Assembly (NCBI RefSeq): GCF_000148545.1
Contig: NZ_AEDV01000081.1
Location: 1-50,577 of the forward strand
Source of the DNA: Streptococcus mitis SK597
GTDB taxonomy: Bacteria; Bacillota; Bacilli; Lactobacillales; Streptococcaceae
DNA length: 50,577 nucleotides
Reading direction: 5' to 3'
The translations under genes and the position numbers were made by a program. Every line of letters begins with the position of its first letter. Within the stretch, counting starts at the first letter, position 1. Positions 36,407-45,143 of this stretch are shown piece by piece. The notes beneath the pieces were generated by a model. The model was not told where the DNA came from. It worked only from the letters and a program-made list of their open reading frames with translations, and did not search any database.

Positions 36407-36674
36407 CAAAATGATCTCCTTTCAGATCTGCTAACCAAACCATTATATCCTCTAAAACCGATGTGTTTAACTCATAATAAATAAAGTTTTTTTCTTTCAT
36501 TTCATGAATCAAATCCGCTGCTTTCAAAATCGTGAGATGATGTGAAATAGTTGCACTAGTCAACTCGAATTGACTGGCAATTTCTCCTGCAGATAATCTA
36601 CCTGCTTTGAGTAAATTTAAAATCTCTCTCCTAACTGGATGAGATAAGGCTTTAAAACTATTTGCAAAACTCAT
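36387..36674 (-). CDS. ArsR-family (SdpR-like) repressor, 95 aa
   Basis: Compact winged helix: FKALSHPVRREILNLLKAGRLSAGEIASQFELTSATISHHLTILKAADLI. It has no metal-binding Cys pair of ArsR/SmtB, so it is an autorepressor of the SdpR type, probably released by SdpI. Overlaps both neighbours (17 bases with the protease gene and 20 with sdpI). Probable targets are the two inverted repeats at 37575-37598 and 37631-37654. Confidence 0.88.
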   Translation of the reverse strand: MSFANSFKALSHPVRREILNLLKAGRLSAGEIASQFELTSATISHHLTILKAADLIHEMKEKNFIYYELNTSVLEDIMVWLADLKGDHFDEDKNQ

Positions 36675-37557
36675 AATGACTCCTTTCCCTTTGTAATATT
36701 AGTAGGGCTAGGACTAAGCAAGGTAGAACTGATAGCATTCCTGTCGGTGATGGGCCTAAAATCAAGAGGCTTGAAATTTTTTCTCCTGGTAATTGAAAGA
36801 GTAAACCAAGACCTGCAGTTGCATTGATTGCCCCATGAAATAGGGCAGAAGCCCAGATAGAACCTGTCTTTTCCAACAACCAGCTCAACAATATTCCTAC
36901 GCTAAAACAAAATAGAAACATGGCGACAACTCCCAAAACAGGATAAGCAAAATAAGATAGTCCATAATTATAGCCTTGCAAATTGATTGGTAGATGCCAA
37001 AGACTCCAAATGAGACCAAGCAAGACATGAGTCTGGACTATTGAAAAGCGTCCTCTTAGAGCTGGGTAAAGATAGCCACGCCAACCAATTTCCTCCCCCA
37101 ATGCAAAGAAACTATTAAGAAAAGGAGCGTAGGTCAAACTAGCTAAGATTTGAATCAAGGCCAAGAAAGATAAGGGAATGGCTGATTGAGAGACACCTTT
37201 TGCTTGTAAGATGGCTTGAATAGATTCAAAACCAAGGCTGAAATTGCTAGGGAATACAAGAAAATAAAGTCCTGCTCCTAAAAAACTGATAACTGCTGGT
37301 AACCAGATAGCTAGTAAGTAAAAGCGCCAGTTCCTCTTGAAATTCACGGCTAATTTAGATTTGATTCCACTAGGTTGATTCGTTATTTTCCCTAAGAGAA
37401 AGACTGCAAGCGCAGGCATCCACATGGCTACAATACTAGCAAGTTGACTCCATGGAGAATTTAGACCAACACCACCTATCCATAGTGCCAACCATATTAT
37501 CCAAGCAAGGACATAAGCCAAGACCACAAAAAGAAGGATTGTTCTCTTATTTGACAT
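36658..37557 (-). CDS. CPBP-family intramembrane metalloprotease, 299 aa
   Basis: Seven or eight membrane helices with the CPBP/Abi motifs EEIGWRGYLYP (EExxxR), LIWSLWHLPI (His) and ALFHGAINATAGLG (HxxxN). Such proteases often accompany bacteriocin loci and act in immunity or processing. First gene of an operon with sdpR and sdpI. Confidence 0.88.
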   Translation of the reverse strand: MSNKRTILLFVVLAYVLAWIIWLALWIGGVGLNSPWSQLASIVAMWMPALAVFLLGKITNQPSGIKSKLAVNFKRNWRFYLLAIWLPAVISFLGAGLYFLVFPSNFSLGFESIQAILQAKGVSQSAIPLSFLALIQILASLTYAPFLNSFFALGEEIGWRGYLYPALRGRFSIVQTHVLLGLIWSLWHLPINLQGYNYGLSYFAYPVLGVVAMFLFCFSVGILLSWLLEKTGSIWASALFHGAINATAGLGLLFQLPGEKISSLLILGPSPTGMLSVLPCLVLALLILQRERSHYEFCK

Positions 37558-37574
37558 ATATGTAACTTCACTTT

Positions 37575-37654
37575 CTATTTAGATGTTTTTCTAAATAACA
37601 TTATACACCTTTCTATTCTAAACACAAGAACTATTTAGATTTTTTTCTAAATAG
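37575..37654 (-). promoter_or_regulatory. promoter of the CPBP-sdpRI operon between two SdpR-like operators
   Basis: CTATTTAGA-N6-TCTAAATAA (37575-37598) and CTATTTAGA-N6-TCTAAATAG (37631-37654; arms extend to AACTATTTAGA/TCTAAATAGTT) are copies of one palindrome. A minus-strand -10 TATAAT (complement of 37600-37605) lies between them. The first site sits downstream of the -10 and the second upstream of the -35 region, so binding to both would occlude or loop the promoter. Confidence 0.8.
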
Positions 37655-37693
37655 TTTAGGGGATTTTTATTTTCTCAGGATAAAGTTTAAAGA

Positions 37694-37727
37694 GTGATTT
37701 TTCAAACCATACATTGGGGAAATAGAC
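37694..37727. repeat. 34-bp direct repeat, copy 2
   Basis: One mismatch from copy 1 at 35689-35722. This copy lies just upstream of the exoA -10 box (TATAAT near 37738), so the repeat seems to derive from exoA promoter DNA. Confidence 0.85.
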
Positions 37728-37776
37728 CTTTTTTTGGTATAATAAAATCTATAATCTGAATGAAAAAGGTAACTTT

Positions 37777-38604
37777 ATGAAACTTATCTCATGGAATATT
37801 GATTCCCTCAATGCTGCCCTAACTAGTGACTCAGCTCGTGCCAAATTGTCCCAAGAAGTCCTACAAACCTTGGTCGCTGAAAATGCTGATATCATTGCTA
37901 TCCAAGAAACCAAGCTTTCTGCCAAGGGGCCTACAAAGAAACACTTGGAGATTTTAGAAGAACTCTTCCCAGGCTACGCAAACACGTGGCGCTCTTCACA
38001 AGAACCTGCCCGGAAAGGCTATGCTGGAACCATGTTCCTCTATAAGAAAGAACTCTCACCCACTGTCACTTTCCCAGAAATCGGTGCCCCTTCTACCATG
38101 GACTTGGAAGGTCGTATCATCACTCTAGAATTTGATAAATTTTTCGTTACCCAAGTTTACACACCAAATGCTGGAGATGGACTCAAACGCTTGGAAGAAC
38201 GTCAAGTCTGGGATGTCAAATATGCTGAGTATTTAGCGGAGTTGGACAAACAAAAACCAGTCCTTGCAACCGGTGACTACAACGTAGCCCACAATGAAAT
38301 CGACCTTGCAAATCCTGCTAGCAACCGCCGTTCACCTGGATTTACCGACGAGGAACGTGCTGGATTTACCAACCTTTTGGCAACTGGATTTACGGATACC
38401 TTCCGCCACATTCACGGCGATGCTCCAGAACGCTACACTTGGTGGGCACAACGCAGCAAGACTTCTAAAATCAACAATACTGGCTGGAGAATCGACTACT
38501 GGCTCACAAGTAACCGCATCGCTGACAATGTGACTAAGTCTGATATGATCGACTCAGGTGCGCGTCAAGACCACACACCCATTGTCATGGAGATTGAGCT
38601 CTAA
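37777..38604 (+). CDS. exoA: exodeoxyribonuclease III / AP endonuclease
   Basis: Repairs abasic sites and blocked 3' ends. Motifs: MKLISWNIDSLNA, IIAIQETKLS (metal Glu), VYTPNAGDGLKRLEER, TGDYNVAHNEIDLANP, GWRIDYWLTS and the catalytic DHTPIVMEIEL. 275 aa, normal. Its promoter overlaps the 34-bp repeat. The VOC gene follows after 11 bases. Confidence 0.96.
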   Translation: MKLISWNIDSLNAALTSDSARAKLSQEVLQTLVAENADIIAIQETKLSAKGPTKKHLEILEELFPGYANTWRSSQEPARKGYAGTMFLYKKELSPTVTFPEIGAPSTMDLEGRIITLEFDKFFVTQVYTPNAGDGLKRLEERQVWDVKYAEYLAELDKQKPVLATGDYNVAHNEIDLANPASNRRSPGFTDEERAGFTNLLATGFTDTFRHIHGDAPERYTWWAQRSKTSKINNTGWRIDYWLTSNRIADNVTKSDMIDSGARQDHTPIVMEIEL

Positions 38605-38615
38605 GGAGAAAGCTA

Positions 38616-39002
38616 ATGGACTATCAAGCTGTCATTCCTGAATTTGTAGTATCTGACCTCGAAAAGTCACGCCACTTCTACTGCGACTTGCTGGGATTCT
38701 CTGTCGAATACGAGCGCCCCGAGGAGAAATTTCTCTTCCTCTCGCTTGAAGACTGTCAACTTATGCTAGAAGAAGGCGGCGCAGGAGAATTAGCTCAGCT
38801 GAACTATCCTTTCGGGCGCGGTGTCAATATTTCCTTTGGCATTGAAGATGTTCCTCAGCTCCACCAAAAACTGCTGGAAGCTGACTATCCTATCTATCGT
38901 CCCCTGACAAAAAGAGAATTTCGAGTAGGAGATAGCTTTATATATCCCCATGAATTTGCGATTTTGGATCCAGATGGCTATTTTTTAAGATTTAGCGAGT
39001 AG
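38616..39002 (+). CDS. VOC-family (glyoxalase/bleomycin resistance-like) protein, 128 aa
   Basis: Two betaalphabeta-beta-beta modules typical of VOC proteins: VIPEFVVSDLEKSRHFYCDLLGFSVEYERPEEKFLFL and VEDVPQLHQKLLEADYPIYRPLTKREFRVGDSFIYPHEFAILDPDGYFLRFSE. Resembles bleomycin-binding proteins rather than lactoylglutathione lyase; the ligand is not predictable. Co-transcribed with exoA (11-bp gap). Confidence 0.85.
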   Translation: MDYQAVIPEFVVSDLEKSRHFYCDLLGFSVEYERPEEKFLFLSLEDCQLMLEEGGAGELAQLNYPFGRGVNISFGIEDVPQLHQKLLEADYPIYRPLTKREFRVGDSFIYPHEFAILDPDGYFLRFSE

Positions 39003-39181
39003 AATAATAAAGATTGGGAAAAAGTCTTTAAAGTTAGAAAGAGGCATATTGTCAGGTGTTTAAAAACCTAATAATATGCCCTTTTATGATGGAAAAACTT
39101 CTAAATGTTAGCCAATAAGTTAATTCTTGCCCACTTTTATTATATTTGTTCGTTTTTAAAACCAAAATACTAACAAAATAT

Positions 39182-39391
39182 TTGATTTTTAAAGTTATTT
39201 AGTGTAAAATAAAAACATTGGCTCAAGCCTATTTAAAATTGAATATCGTTTTACTTGTTTATGTCGTGAATTGGCACGATGTTTCTACAAGGTGCCGGAA
39301 CACCTAACAATAAGTAAGTCAGAAGTGAGGTATGGTCGTTTTTGCCATGCCTATTTTGGGGACTTACTTAGAGATCAAGTAAGTCCTTTTT
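39182..39391 (+). ncRNA. purine riboswitch of xpt-pbuX with promoter and terminator
   Basis: Promoter TTGATT (39182-39187)-N17-TAAAAT (39205-39210). Aptamer 39250-39318: P1 TTACTTGTT/AATAAGTAA, P2 TCGTG/CACGA, J2/3 with GTTTCTAC, P3 GGTG/CACC; loop GG and CC bases permit the kissing contact. The base after AA in J3/1 (TAAC) is C, so the ligand is guanine-type. The 3' strand of P1 also pairs with GACTTACTT at 39361, so ligand binding would favour the terminator 39361-39391 (GACTTACTT..AAGTAAGTC plus T-run). Extra hairpin at 39329-39352. Confidence 0.88.
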
Positions 39392-39453
39392 CTATTACAT
39401 ACTAGAAACTCTAGACAAGCAAATGAAGCATCTTTTAGACTTTAGGAGGTCTT

Positions 39454-40035
39454 ATGAAATTATTAGAAGAGCGCATCCTCAAGGATGGGCATATCTTGGG
39501 TGACAACATCCTCAAGGTGGATTCCTTTTTAACCCACCAAGTTGACTTTAGCCTGATGCGAGAAATCGGTAAGGTCTTTGCGGAAAAATTTGCTTCTGCT
39601 GGTATTACCAAGGTCGTAACCATTGAAGCGTCAGGTATTGCCCCAGCCGTTTTTACAGCTGAAGCCTTAAACGTTCCCATGATTTTCGCCAAAAAAGCAA
39701 AAAACATCACTATGAACGAAGGTATCTTAACTGCCGAAGTTTACTCCTTTACCAAGCAGGTAACCAGCACCGTTTCTATCGCTGGAAAATTCCTCTCACC
39801 AGAGGACAAGGTCTTGATTATCGACGATTTCCTTGCTAATGGCCAAGCTGCCAAAGGCTTGATTCAAATCATTGAACAAGCTGGTGCCACAGTCGAAGCT
39901 ATCGGTATTGTGATTGAAAAATCCTTCCAAGATGGCCGTGATTTGCTTGAAAAAGCAGGCTACCCTGTACTATCACTTGCTCGTTTGGATCGTTTTGAAA
40001 ATGGTCAGGTCGTATTTAAGGAGGCAGATCTCTAA
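39454..40035 (+). CDS. xpt: xanthine phosphoribosyltransferase
   Basis: Converts xanthine to XMP for purine salvage. Type 1 PRT fold with N-terminal [50 protein letters not shown] and the PRPP loop [17 protein letters not shown]. 193 aa. Good RBS (AGGAGG). Its stop overlaps the pbuX ATG by one base (TAATG), so both are coupled behind the riboswitch. Confidence 0.96.
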   Translation: MKLLEERILKDGHILGDNILKVDSFLTHQVDFSLMREIGKVFAEKFASAGITKVVTIEASGIAPAVFTAEALNVPMIFAKKAKNITMNEGILTAEVYSFTKQVTSTVSIAGKFLSPEDKVLIIDDFLANGQAAKGLIQIIEQAGATVEAIGIVIEKSFQDGRDLLEKAGYPVLSLARLDRFENGQVVFKEADL

Positions 40036-41297
40036 TGCAAACTCAAGAAAAACACTCGCAAGCAGCCGTTCTTGGCTTGCAGCACTTACTAGCCATGTAC
40101 TCAGGATCCATCCTGGTTCCCATCATGATTGCGACAGCCCTTGGCTATTCAGCTGAACAGTTAACCTACCTGATTTCTACAGATATCTTCATGTGTGGGG
40201 TGGCAACCTTCCTCCAACTCCAACTCAACAAATACTTTGGGATTGGACTCCCAGTCGTTCTTGGAGTTGCCTTCCAATCGGTCGCTCCCTTGATTATGAT
40301 TGGACAAAGCCATGGTAGTGGCGCTATGTTTGGTGCCCTTATCGCATCAGGGATTTACGTTGTTTTTGTTTCAGGCATCTTCTCAAAAGTGGCCAATCTC
40401 TTCCCATCTATCGTAACAGGATCTGTTATTACCACTATTGGTTTAACCTTGATTCCTGTCGCTATTGGAAATATGGGAAATAACGTTCCAGAGCCAACTG
40501 GTCAAAGTCTCTTGCTTGCAGCTATCACTGTTCTGATTATCCTCTTGATTAACATCTTTACCAAAGGATTTATCAAGTCTATCTCTATTTTGATTGGTCT
40601 GGTTGTTGGAACTGCCATTGCTGCTAGCATGGGCTTAGTTGACTTCTCTCCAGTTGCGGCAGCACCACTTGTCCATGTCCCAACTCCACTCTACTTTGGG
40701 ATGCCAACCTTTGAAATCTCATCTATTGTCATGATGTGTATCATCGCAACGGTGTCTATGGTTGAGTCTACTGGTGTTTATCTGGCCTTGTCTGATATCA
40801 CAAAAGATCCGATCGACAGCACGCGCCTTCGCAACGGTTACCGCGCAGAAGGTTTGGCCGTACTTCTTGGAGGAATCTTTAACACCTTCCCTTACACAGG
40901 ATTTTCACAAAACGTTGGTTTGGTTAAATTATCAGGTATCAAAACTCGCCTACCAATCTACTACGCAGCTGGTTTCCTGGTTCTCCTTGGACTCCTTCCT
41001 AAGTTTGGTGCCCTTGCTCAAATCATTCCAAGCCCTGTCCTCGGTGGTGCCATGCTGGTAATGTTTGGTTTTGTGTCTATTCAAGGGATGCAAATCCTCG
41101 CCCGTGTTGACTTTGCTAACAATGAACACAACTTCCTTATTGCAGCTGTATCAATCGCTGCAGGTGTCGGACTCAATAACAGTAATCTCTTTATCAGCAT
41201 GCCGACAGCCTTCCAAATGTTCTTCTCAAACGGAATCGTCGTAGCCAGCCTCCTCGCCATTGTCCTCAATGCCGTATTAAATCATAAAAAGAAATAA
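40035..41297 (+). CDS. pbuX: xanthine permease (NCS2 family)
   Basis: 420 aa, about 12-14 membrane helices with the NCS2 pattern: LQHLLAMYSGSILVPIMIA, the Q-x-x-G-type QSVAPLIMIG, STGVYLALSDIT and FPYTGFSQNVGLVKLSGI. Takes up xanthine for Xpt. Followed closely by a terminator. Confidence 0.96.
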   Translation: MQTQEKHSQAAVLGLQHLLAMYSGSILVPIMIATALGYSAEQLTYLISTDIFMCGVATFLQLQLNKYFGIGLPVVLGVAFQSVAPLIMIGQSHGSGAMFGALIASGIYVVFVSGIFSKVANLFPSIVTGSVITTIGLTLIPVAIGNMGNNVPEPTGQSLLLAAITVLIILLINIFTKGFIKSISILIGLVVGTAIAASMGLVDFSPVAAAPLVHVPTPLYFGMPTFEISSIVMMCIIATVSMVESTGVYLALSDITKDPIDSTRLRNGYRAEGLAVLLGGIFNTFPYTGFSQNVGLVKLSGIKTRLPIYYAAGFLVLLGLLPKFGALAQIIPSPVLGGAMLVMFGFVSIQGMQILARVDFANNEHNFLIAAVSIAAGVGLNNSNLFISMPTAFQMFFSNGIVVASLLAIVLNAVLNHKKK

Positions 41298-41299
41298 GA

Positions 41300-41322
41300 A
41301 AAAGAGGTGCGAGCCTCTTTTT
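41300..41322 (+). terminator. intrinsic terminator after pbuX
   Basis: AAAGAGG-tgcgag-CCTCTTTTTT, a 7-bp stem and T-run two bases after the pbuX stop. It lies in the short gap to the convergent restriction gene. Confidence 0.85.
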
Positions 41323-41343
41323 TGTGTAGCTAATGAGCAATCA

Positions 41344-42249
41344 TTATAAAAATAAATCAGCTAAAAATCCTTCTCTTAACATCTCTAAATTAAATATGTT
41401 CGTAATATGACTAAATGCTTCTGCTAATGGTAAGTGTGCTGTTTTCCATCCTTGACCATCAGTAACCCAAACAAATTCAACATCGTCATCTGAAGTAACA
41501 ACAAATTCACTGAGTTCAGTAAACTCTCCAGCAACCGCTTTTAATTTACTTCCTCCTCCGCCATAGTAATTCGTTTCAATCAACCAAACCTTATGTTTTT
41601 CTCGGGAATAAACTGCAACATCAAATCTTCTTTCAGACTTATCGACAGGTACTTTAATCCCCCACTTGTCTTTAATATATTGGGCTGTAGCTTGAGCTTT
41701 CCAATCCAATTTTTGTTCCTGAGAAATTTTTGCTACGTGTCTCTCTAAAATTCCCTCCATGGTTGTCCCACTTCGGTTTTTTCGTGCATTGCTATCTAAT
41801 CCAGTCTCCACTCCATAAACATAATCAACTAATGAACGATTAGCGTGTTGTTGTAAAAACTTCAATAAACCAGATTTCTCAATAAATTTTATGTAATCAT
41901 CTATTCTGCTAGCGTCTATCGTTTTGAAATCCAATTGCTCAAAAGACATATTATCGTCATTATCTATTGTCAGAATATCTAAAACATTATCACGACTTGC
42001 AATCAGACTAGGAATTGCTTTTAATAAATTAGGTTGTTTAGTGAACAAGTCAAGAGCTTCTATGTAAATATCATCTTTACCAATTAAGTAGTTTAAAGTG
42101 TTCAACTCTAGTTCATACTTCTTTGTCTCACGATCAACTTTCTCCCAATTTACATAATATTCAGGAGTTCTGTTGGTAATTGATAATGATTCTAAGAAAA
42201 TCATTAACCTTTCTTGTGGAGTTTTTATTAAATAATTTTTTAAATTCAT
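41344..42249 (-). CDS. DpnII/MboI-family type II restriction endonuclease, GATC
   Basis: 301 aa. The segment DYVYGVETGLDSNARKNRSGTTMEGIL closely follows DpnII, and the core RRFDVAVYSREKHKVWLIETNYYGGGGSKL places the PD-(D/E)XK-like residues D210 and E225 with Asn at 227 where Lys is usual, as in DpnII (E-x-N). WVTDGQGWK is conserved too. By eye it is only moderately similar to the R.DpnII I remember, closer in spirit to the lactococcal LlaDCHI branch. It is the last gene of the four-gene R-M operon, two bases after the 207-aa nuclease gene. Confidence 0.85.
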   Translation of the reverse strand: MNLKNYLIKTPQERLMIFLESLSITNRTPEYYVNWEKVDRETKKYELELNTLNYLIGKDDIYIEALDLFTKQPNLLKAIPSLIASRDNVLDILTIDNDDNMSFEQLDFKTIDASRIDDYIKFIEKSGLLKFLQQHANRSLVDYVYGVETGLDSNARKNRSGTTMEGILERHVAKISQEQKLDWKAQATAQYIKDKWGIKVPVDKSERRFDVAVYSREKHKVWLIETNYYGGGGSKLKAVAGEFTELSEFVVTSDDDVEFVWVTDGQGWKTAHLPLAEAFSHITNIFNLEMLREGFLADLFL

Positions 42250-42251
42250 AG

Positions 42252-42875
42252 TTAATTGTCCTCTTGTTTAGGTAATGGTAAGCCAATCGCATCTAACGGA
42301 ATATAATTAAAATAATATTTACATCCAACACTAATAATATAATCTAAAGTATCTTTATATCGTGGATTTTTAAACCAATCTTTATCTAATAGATATGAAT
42401 AACTGACTTCCTTATTTAATGGAGAAAATAGTTTTTTGTATTGTTTTAATTTAAAATCACATGTTTGTAACTTTTCGTCAACGCTGCCACCTTTACTCTG
42501 TGTCTTTTTCTCAACTATATAAACTGTATTTTTACTTACTACAAAAATTGCTTCATCAGGTAGTAATTGAGCTGATATAATTTTTGTATAATCAAATCCA
42601 TCAATTTCATCAAAGTAGCGATAGAGACCAGTTTTTTGGAAAATCTGTCCAACTTCGTCTCCTAAAAATTTTACACTCCATCTAAAAGGTTTCGAACGCA
42701 ATTTAGTTCCTTTGATGATTTTCGTATTTCCTCCTTGTTCCGTCCTTTTAGTATCATAGTCAATATTCTCAATACTGTAGCCATCTTGACTAGCCAAAAA
42801 TGTAGGGAAATCCGTTTGTATTTCAAAAGCTAAACCTGTTTTAGTATTTGCTCCTCCAATGCCACCTTTTTTCAT
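42252..42875 (-). CDS. second PD-(D/E)XK nuclease of the GATC R-M operon, 207 aa
   Basis: Opens GGIGGANTKTGLAFE, a Gly/Asn-rich start seen in several type II restriction enzymes. A PD-(D/E)XK core is visible: PD at 106-107, hydrophobic strand, then VEKKTQ with E122 and K124, followed by GGSVDEKL (130-135), which resembles the segment after the catalytic Lys in many restriction enzymes. It overlaps the dpnA stop by four bases and precedes the DpnII-like gene by two, so it belongs to the operon. By eye it is not similar to the 301-aa enzyme. It could be an isoschizomer or a different nuclease; S. suis SsuDAT1I has two isoschizomeric R genes in the same order. Confidence 0.75.
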   Translation of the reverse strand: MKKGGIGGANTKTGLAFEIQTDFPTFLASQDGYSIENIDYDTKRTEQGGNTKIIKGTKLRSKPFRWSVKFLGDEVGQIFQKTGLYRYFDEIDGFDYTKIISAQLLPDEAIFVVSKNTVYIVEKKTQSKGGSVDEKLQTCDFKLKQYKKLFSPLNKEVSYSYLLDKDWFKNPRYKDTLDYIISVGCKYYFNYIPLDAIGLPLPKQEDN

Positions 42876-43633
42876 TCTGTATATTCCAACCTCTTCCTTG
42901 CAATTTTCAAATATTCTTTTTCAGCATCAATACCTATAAATCTTCTACCTAATCGCTTAGCAACTACTCCAGTTGTTCCACTTCCTACAAACGGGTCTAA
43001 AATGTAATCCCCTTCTTTAGTAGAAGCCAAAATTATACGTTCCAATAAATATTCTGGTTTTTGTGTTGGATGCTTGCCAGCCCATTTCTCAGCTTTTTTC
43101 GTCAAAGCACCTGTCCAAACATCTTTCATTTGCTTACCATCATTTAGCTCTTTCATCAAATCATAATTGTAGTAATGACGAGCTTTTTTATCATTTTTTC
43201 TGGCCCATAAAATGGTTTCAGTAGAATGGGTAAAATAACGACAAGATAAATTGGGGGCAGGGTTTGTTTTCTGCCAAGTAATGTTATTTAGAATTTTAAA
43301 ACCTTCTTGCTCTAATGCCATTCCAACTGAGTATATGTTGTGCAAACTCCCTGAAATCCAAATAGTCCCATTAGGCTTCAAAACTTCTTTTGCTAAACGA
43401 ATCCATTTACGATTGAATTCGTGCTTTTCCTCAAAGGAAGAAATCTTATCCCAGTCACCTTTATCTACAGATACAACCTGTCCCCCAGAATTTGATATAC
43501 CACCGTTACTCAAAAAATATGGAGGATCAGCAAAGATCATGTCCATGCTTTCTGGTTTCATTTTCGATAATAACTTAAACGTATCTGCATGAACAAGAAT
43601 CATTTTATCTTTATTATAGTATGGTTTTGTCAT
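42872..43633 (-). CDS. dpnA: DpnA-like N6-adenine DNA methyltransferase (GATC, single-strand capable)
   Basis: 253 aa from ATG 43631-43633 (MTKPYYNKD), behind GGAGGT; a longer frame adds 12 residues. Beta-class order: DPPY at 36-39 precedes the SAM motif FVGSGTTG near residue 217. DpnA of the DpnII system methylates GATC also in single-stranded DNA and protects incoming transforming DNA. The gene lies 25 bases after dpnM and overlaps the next nuclease gene. Confidence 0.92.
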   Translation of the reverse strand: MTKPYYNKDKMILVHADTFKLLSKMKPESMDMIFADPPYFLSNGGISNSGGQVVSVDKGDWDKISSFEEKHEFNRKWIRLAKEVLKPNGTIWISGSLHNIYSVGMALEQEGFKILNNITWQKTNPAPNLSCRYFTHSTETILWARKNDKKARHYYNYDLMKELNDGKQMKDVWTGALTKKAEKWAGKHPTQKPEYLLERIILASTKEGDYILDPFVGSGTTGVVAKRLGRRFIGIDAEKEYLKIARKRLEYTE

Positions 43634-43658
43634 TAAAACACCTCCATACTTATATTCG

Positions 43659-44558
<900 letters not shown>

Positions 44559-44669
44559 CTACCACATTACTAAATTTTCTATTTTAGAATTAAATCATAT
44601 CAATATCAAAAAATGAGTAAGGCAAATTTTATAAATTCCAAAATTCACCTCACTCTATTAAATTACTCT

Positions 44670-45074
44670 CTATATCCTTACCTGTCTGTCTTCTGACCGT
44701 TGGCCTGTGACAAACATGGTAAAGGTTGCTTTACAGACATTTCTGCCATCTTGATTAGTGATATCGACATCCACGACACAAGTTGTGCGACCTTGATGGA
44801 CACATTCTCCTTTTATTGTCAATACATCATCAAGTTTTCCTGCCTTGAGGTAGTTGATAGAAGATTGGAGTGTCACTCCATCAAGTCCCAGAGATATGAC
44901 CACCAAACCACTGATCTGGTCGCAAAGGGTAAAGAGATAGCCACCATGGGCATTGCCATAGTAGTTGAGCGACGAGTCTACTACTTTGGTCGTCACCACA
45001 ACGTGACCATCTCTCATTTGTTCAATTTCGTAATTTTCAAAGGCAGATATAGCGTCAAAATGAAAATCTTTCAT
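44670..45074 (-). CDS. PaaI-like hotdog-fold thioesterase, 134 aa
   Basis: Acyl-CoA thioesterase of the PaaI group: NYYGNAHGGYLFTLCDQISGLV holds the helix and active-site Asp/Gly (HGGxxFTLCD), then LKAGKLDDVLTIKGECVHQGRTTCVVDVDI. I start at ATG 45072-45074 (MKDFHF) behind AGGAGG. It has its own promoter TTGCAC-N17-TATCAT (complement of 45127-45132 and 45104-45109). Role unknown. Located between the R-M operon and galT. Confidence 0.88.
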   Translation of the reverse strand: MKDFHFDAISAFENYEIEQMRDGHVVVTTKVVDSSLNYYGNAHGGYLFTLCDQISGLVVISLGLDGVTLQSSINYLKAGKLDDVLTIKGECVHQGRTTCVVDVDITNQDGRNVCKATFTMFVTGQRSEDRQVRI

Positions 45075-45143
45075 CGTTTCCTCCTGATATTTCAAACGAC
45101 ACTATGATACTACTTTTTATAGGACTGTGCAAGGAGAAAGCTC

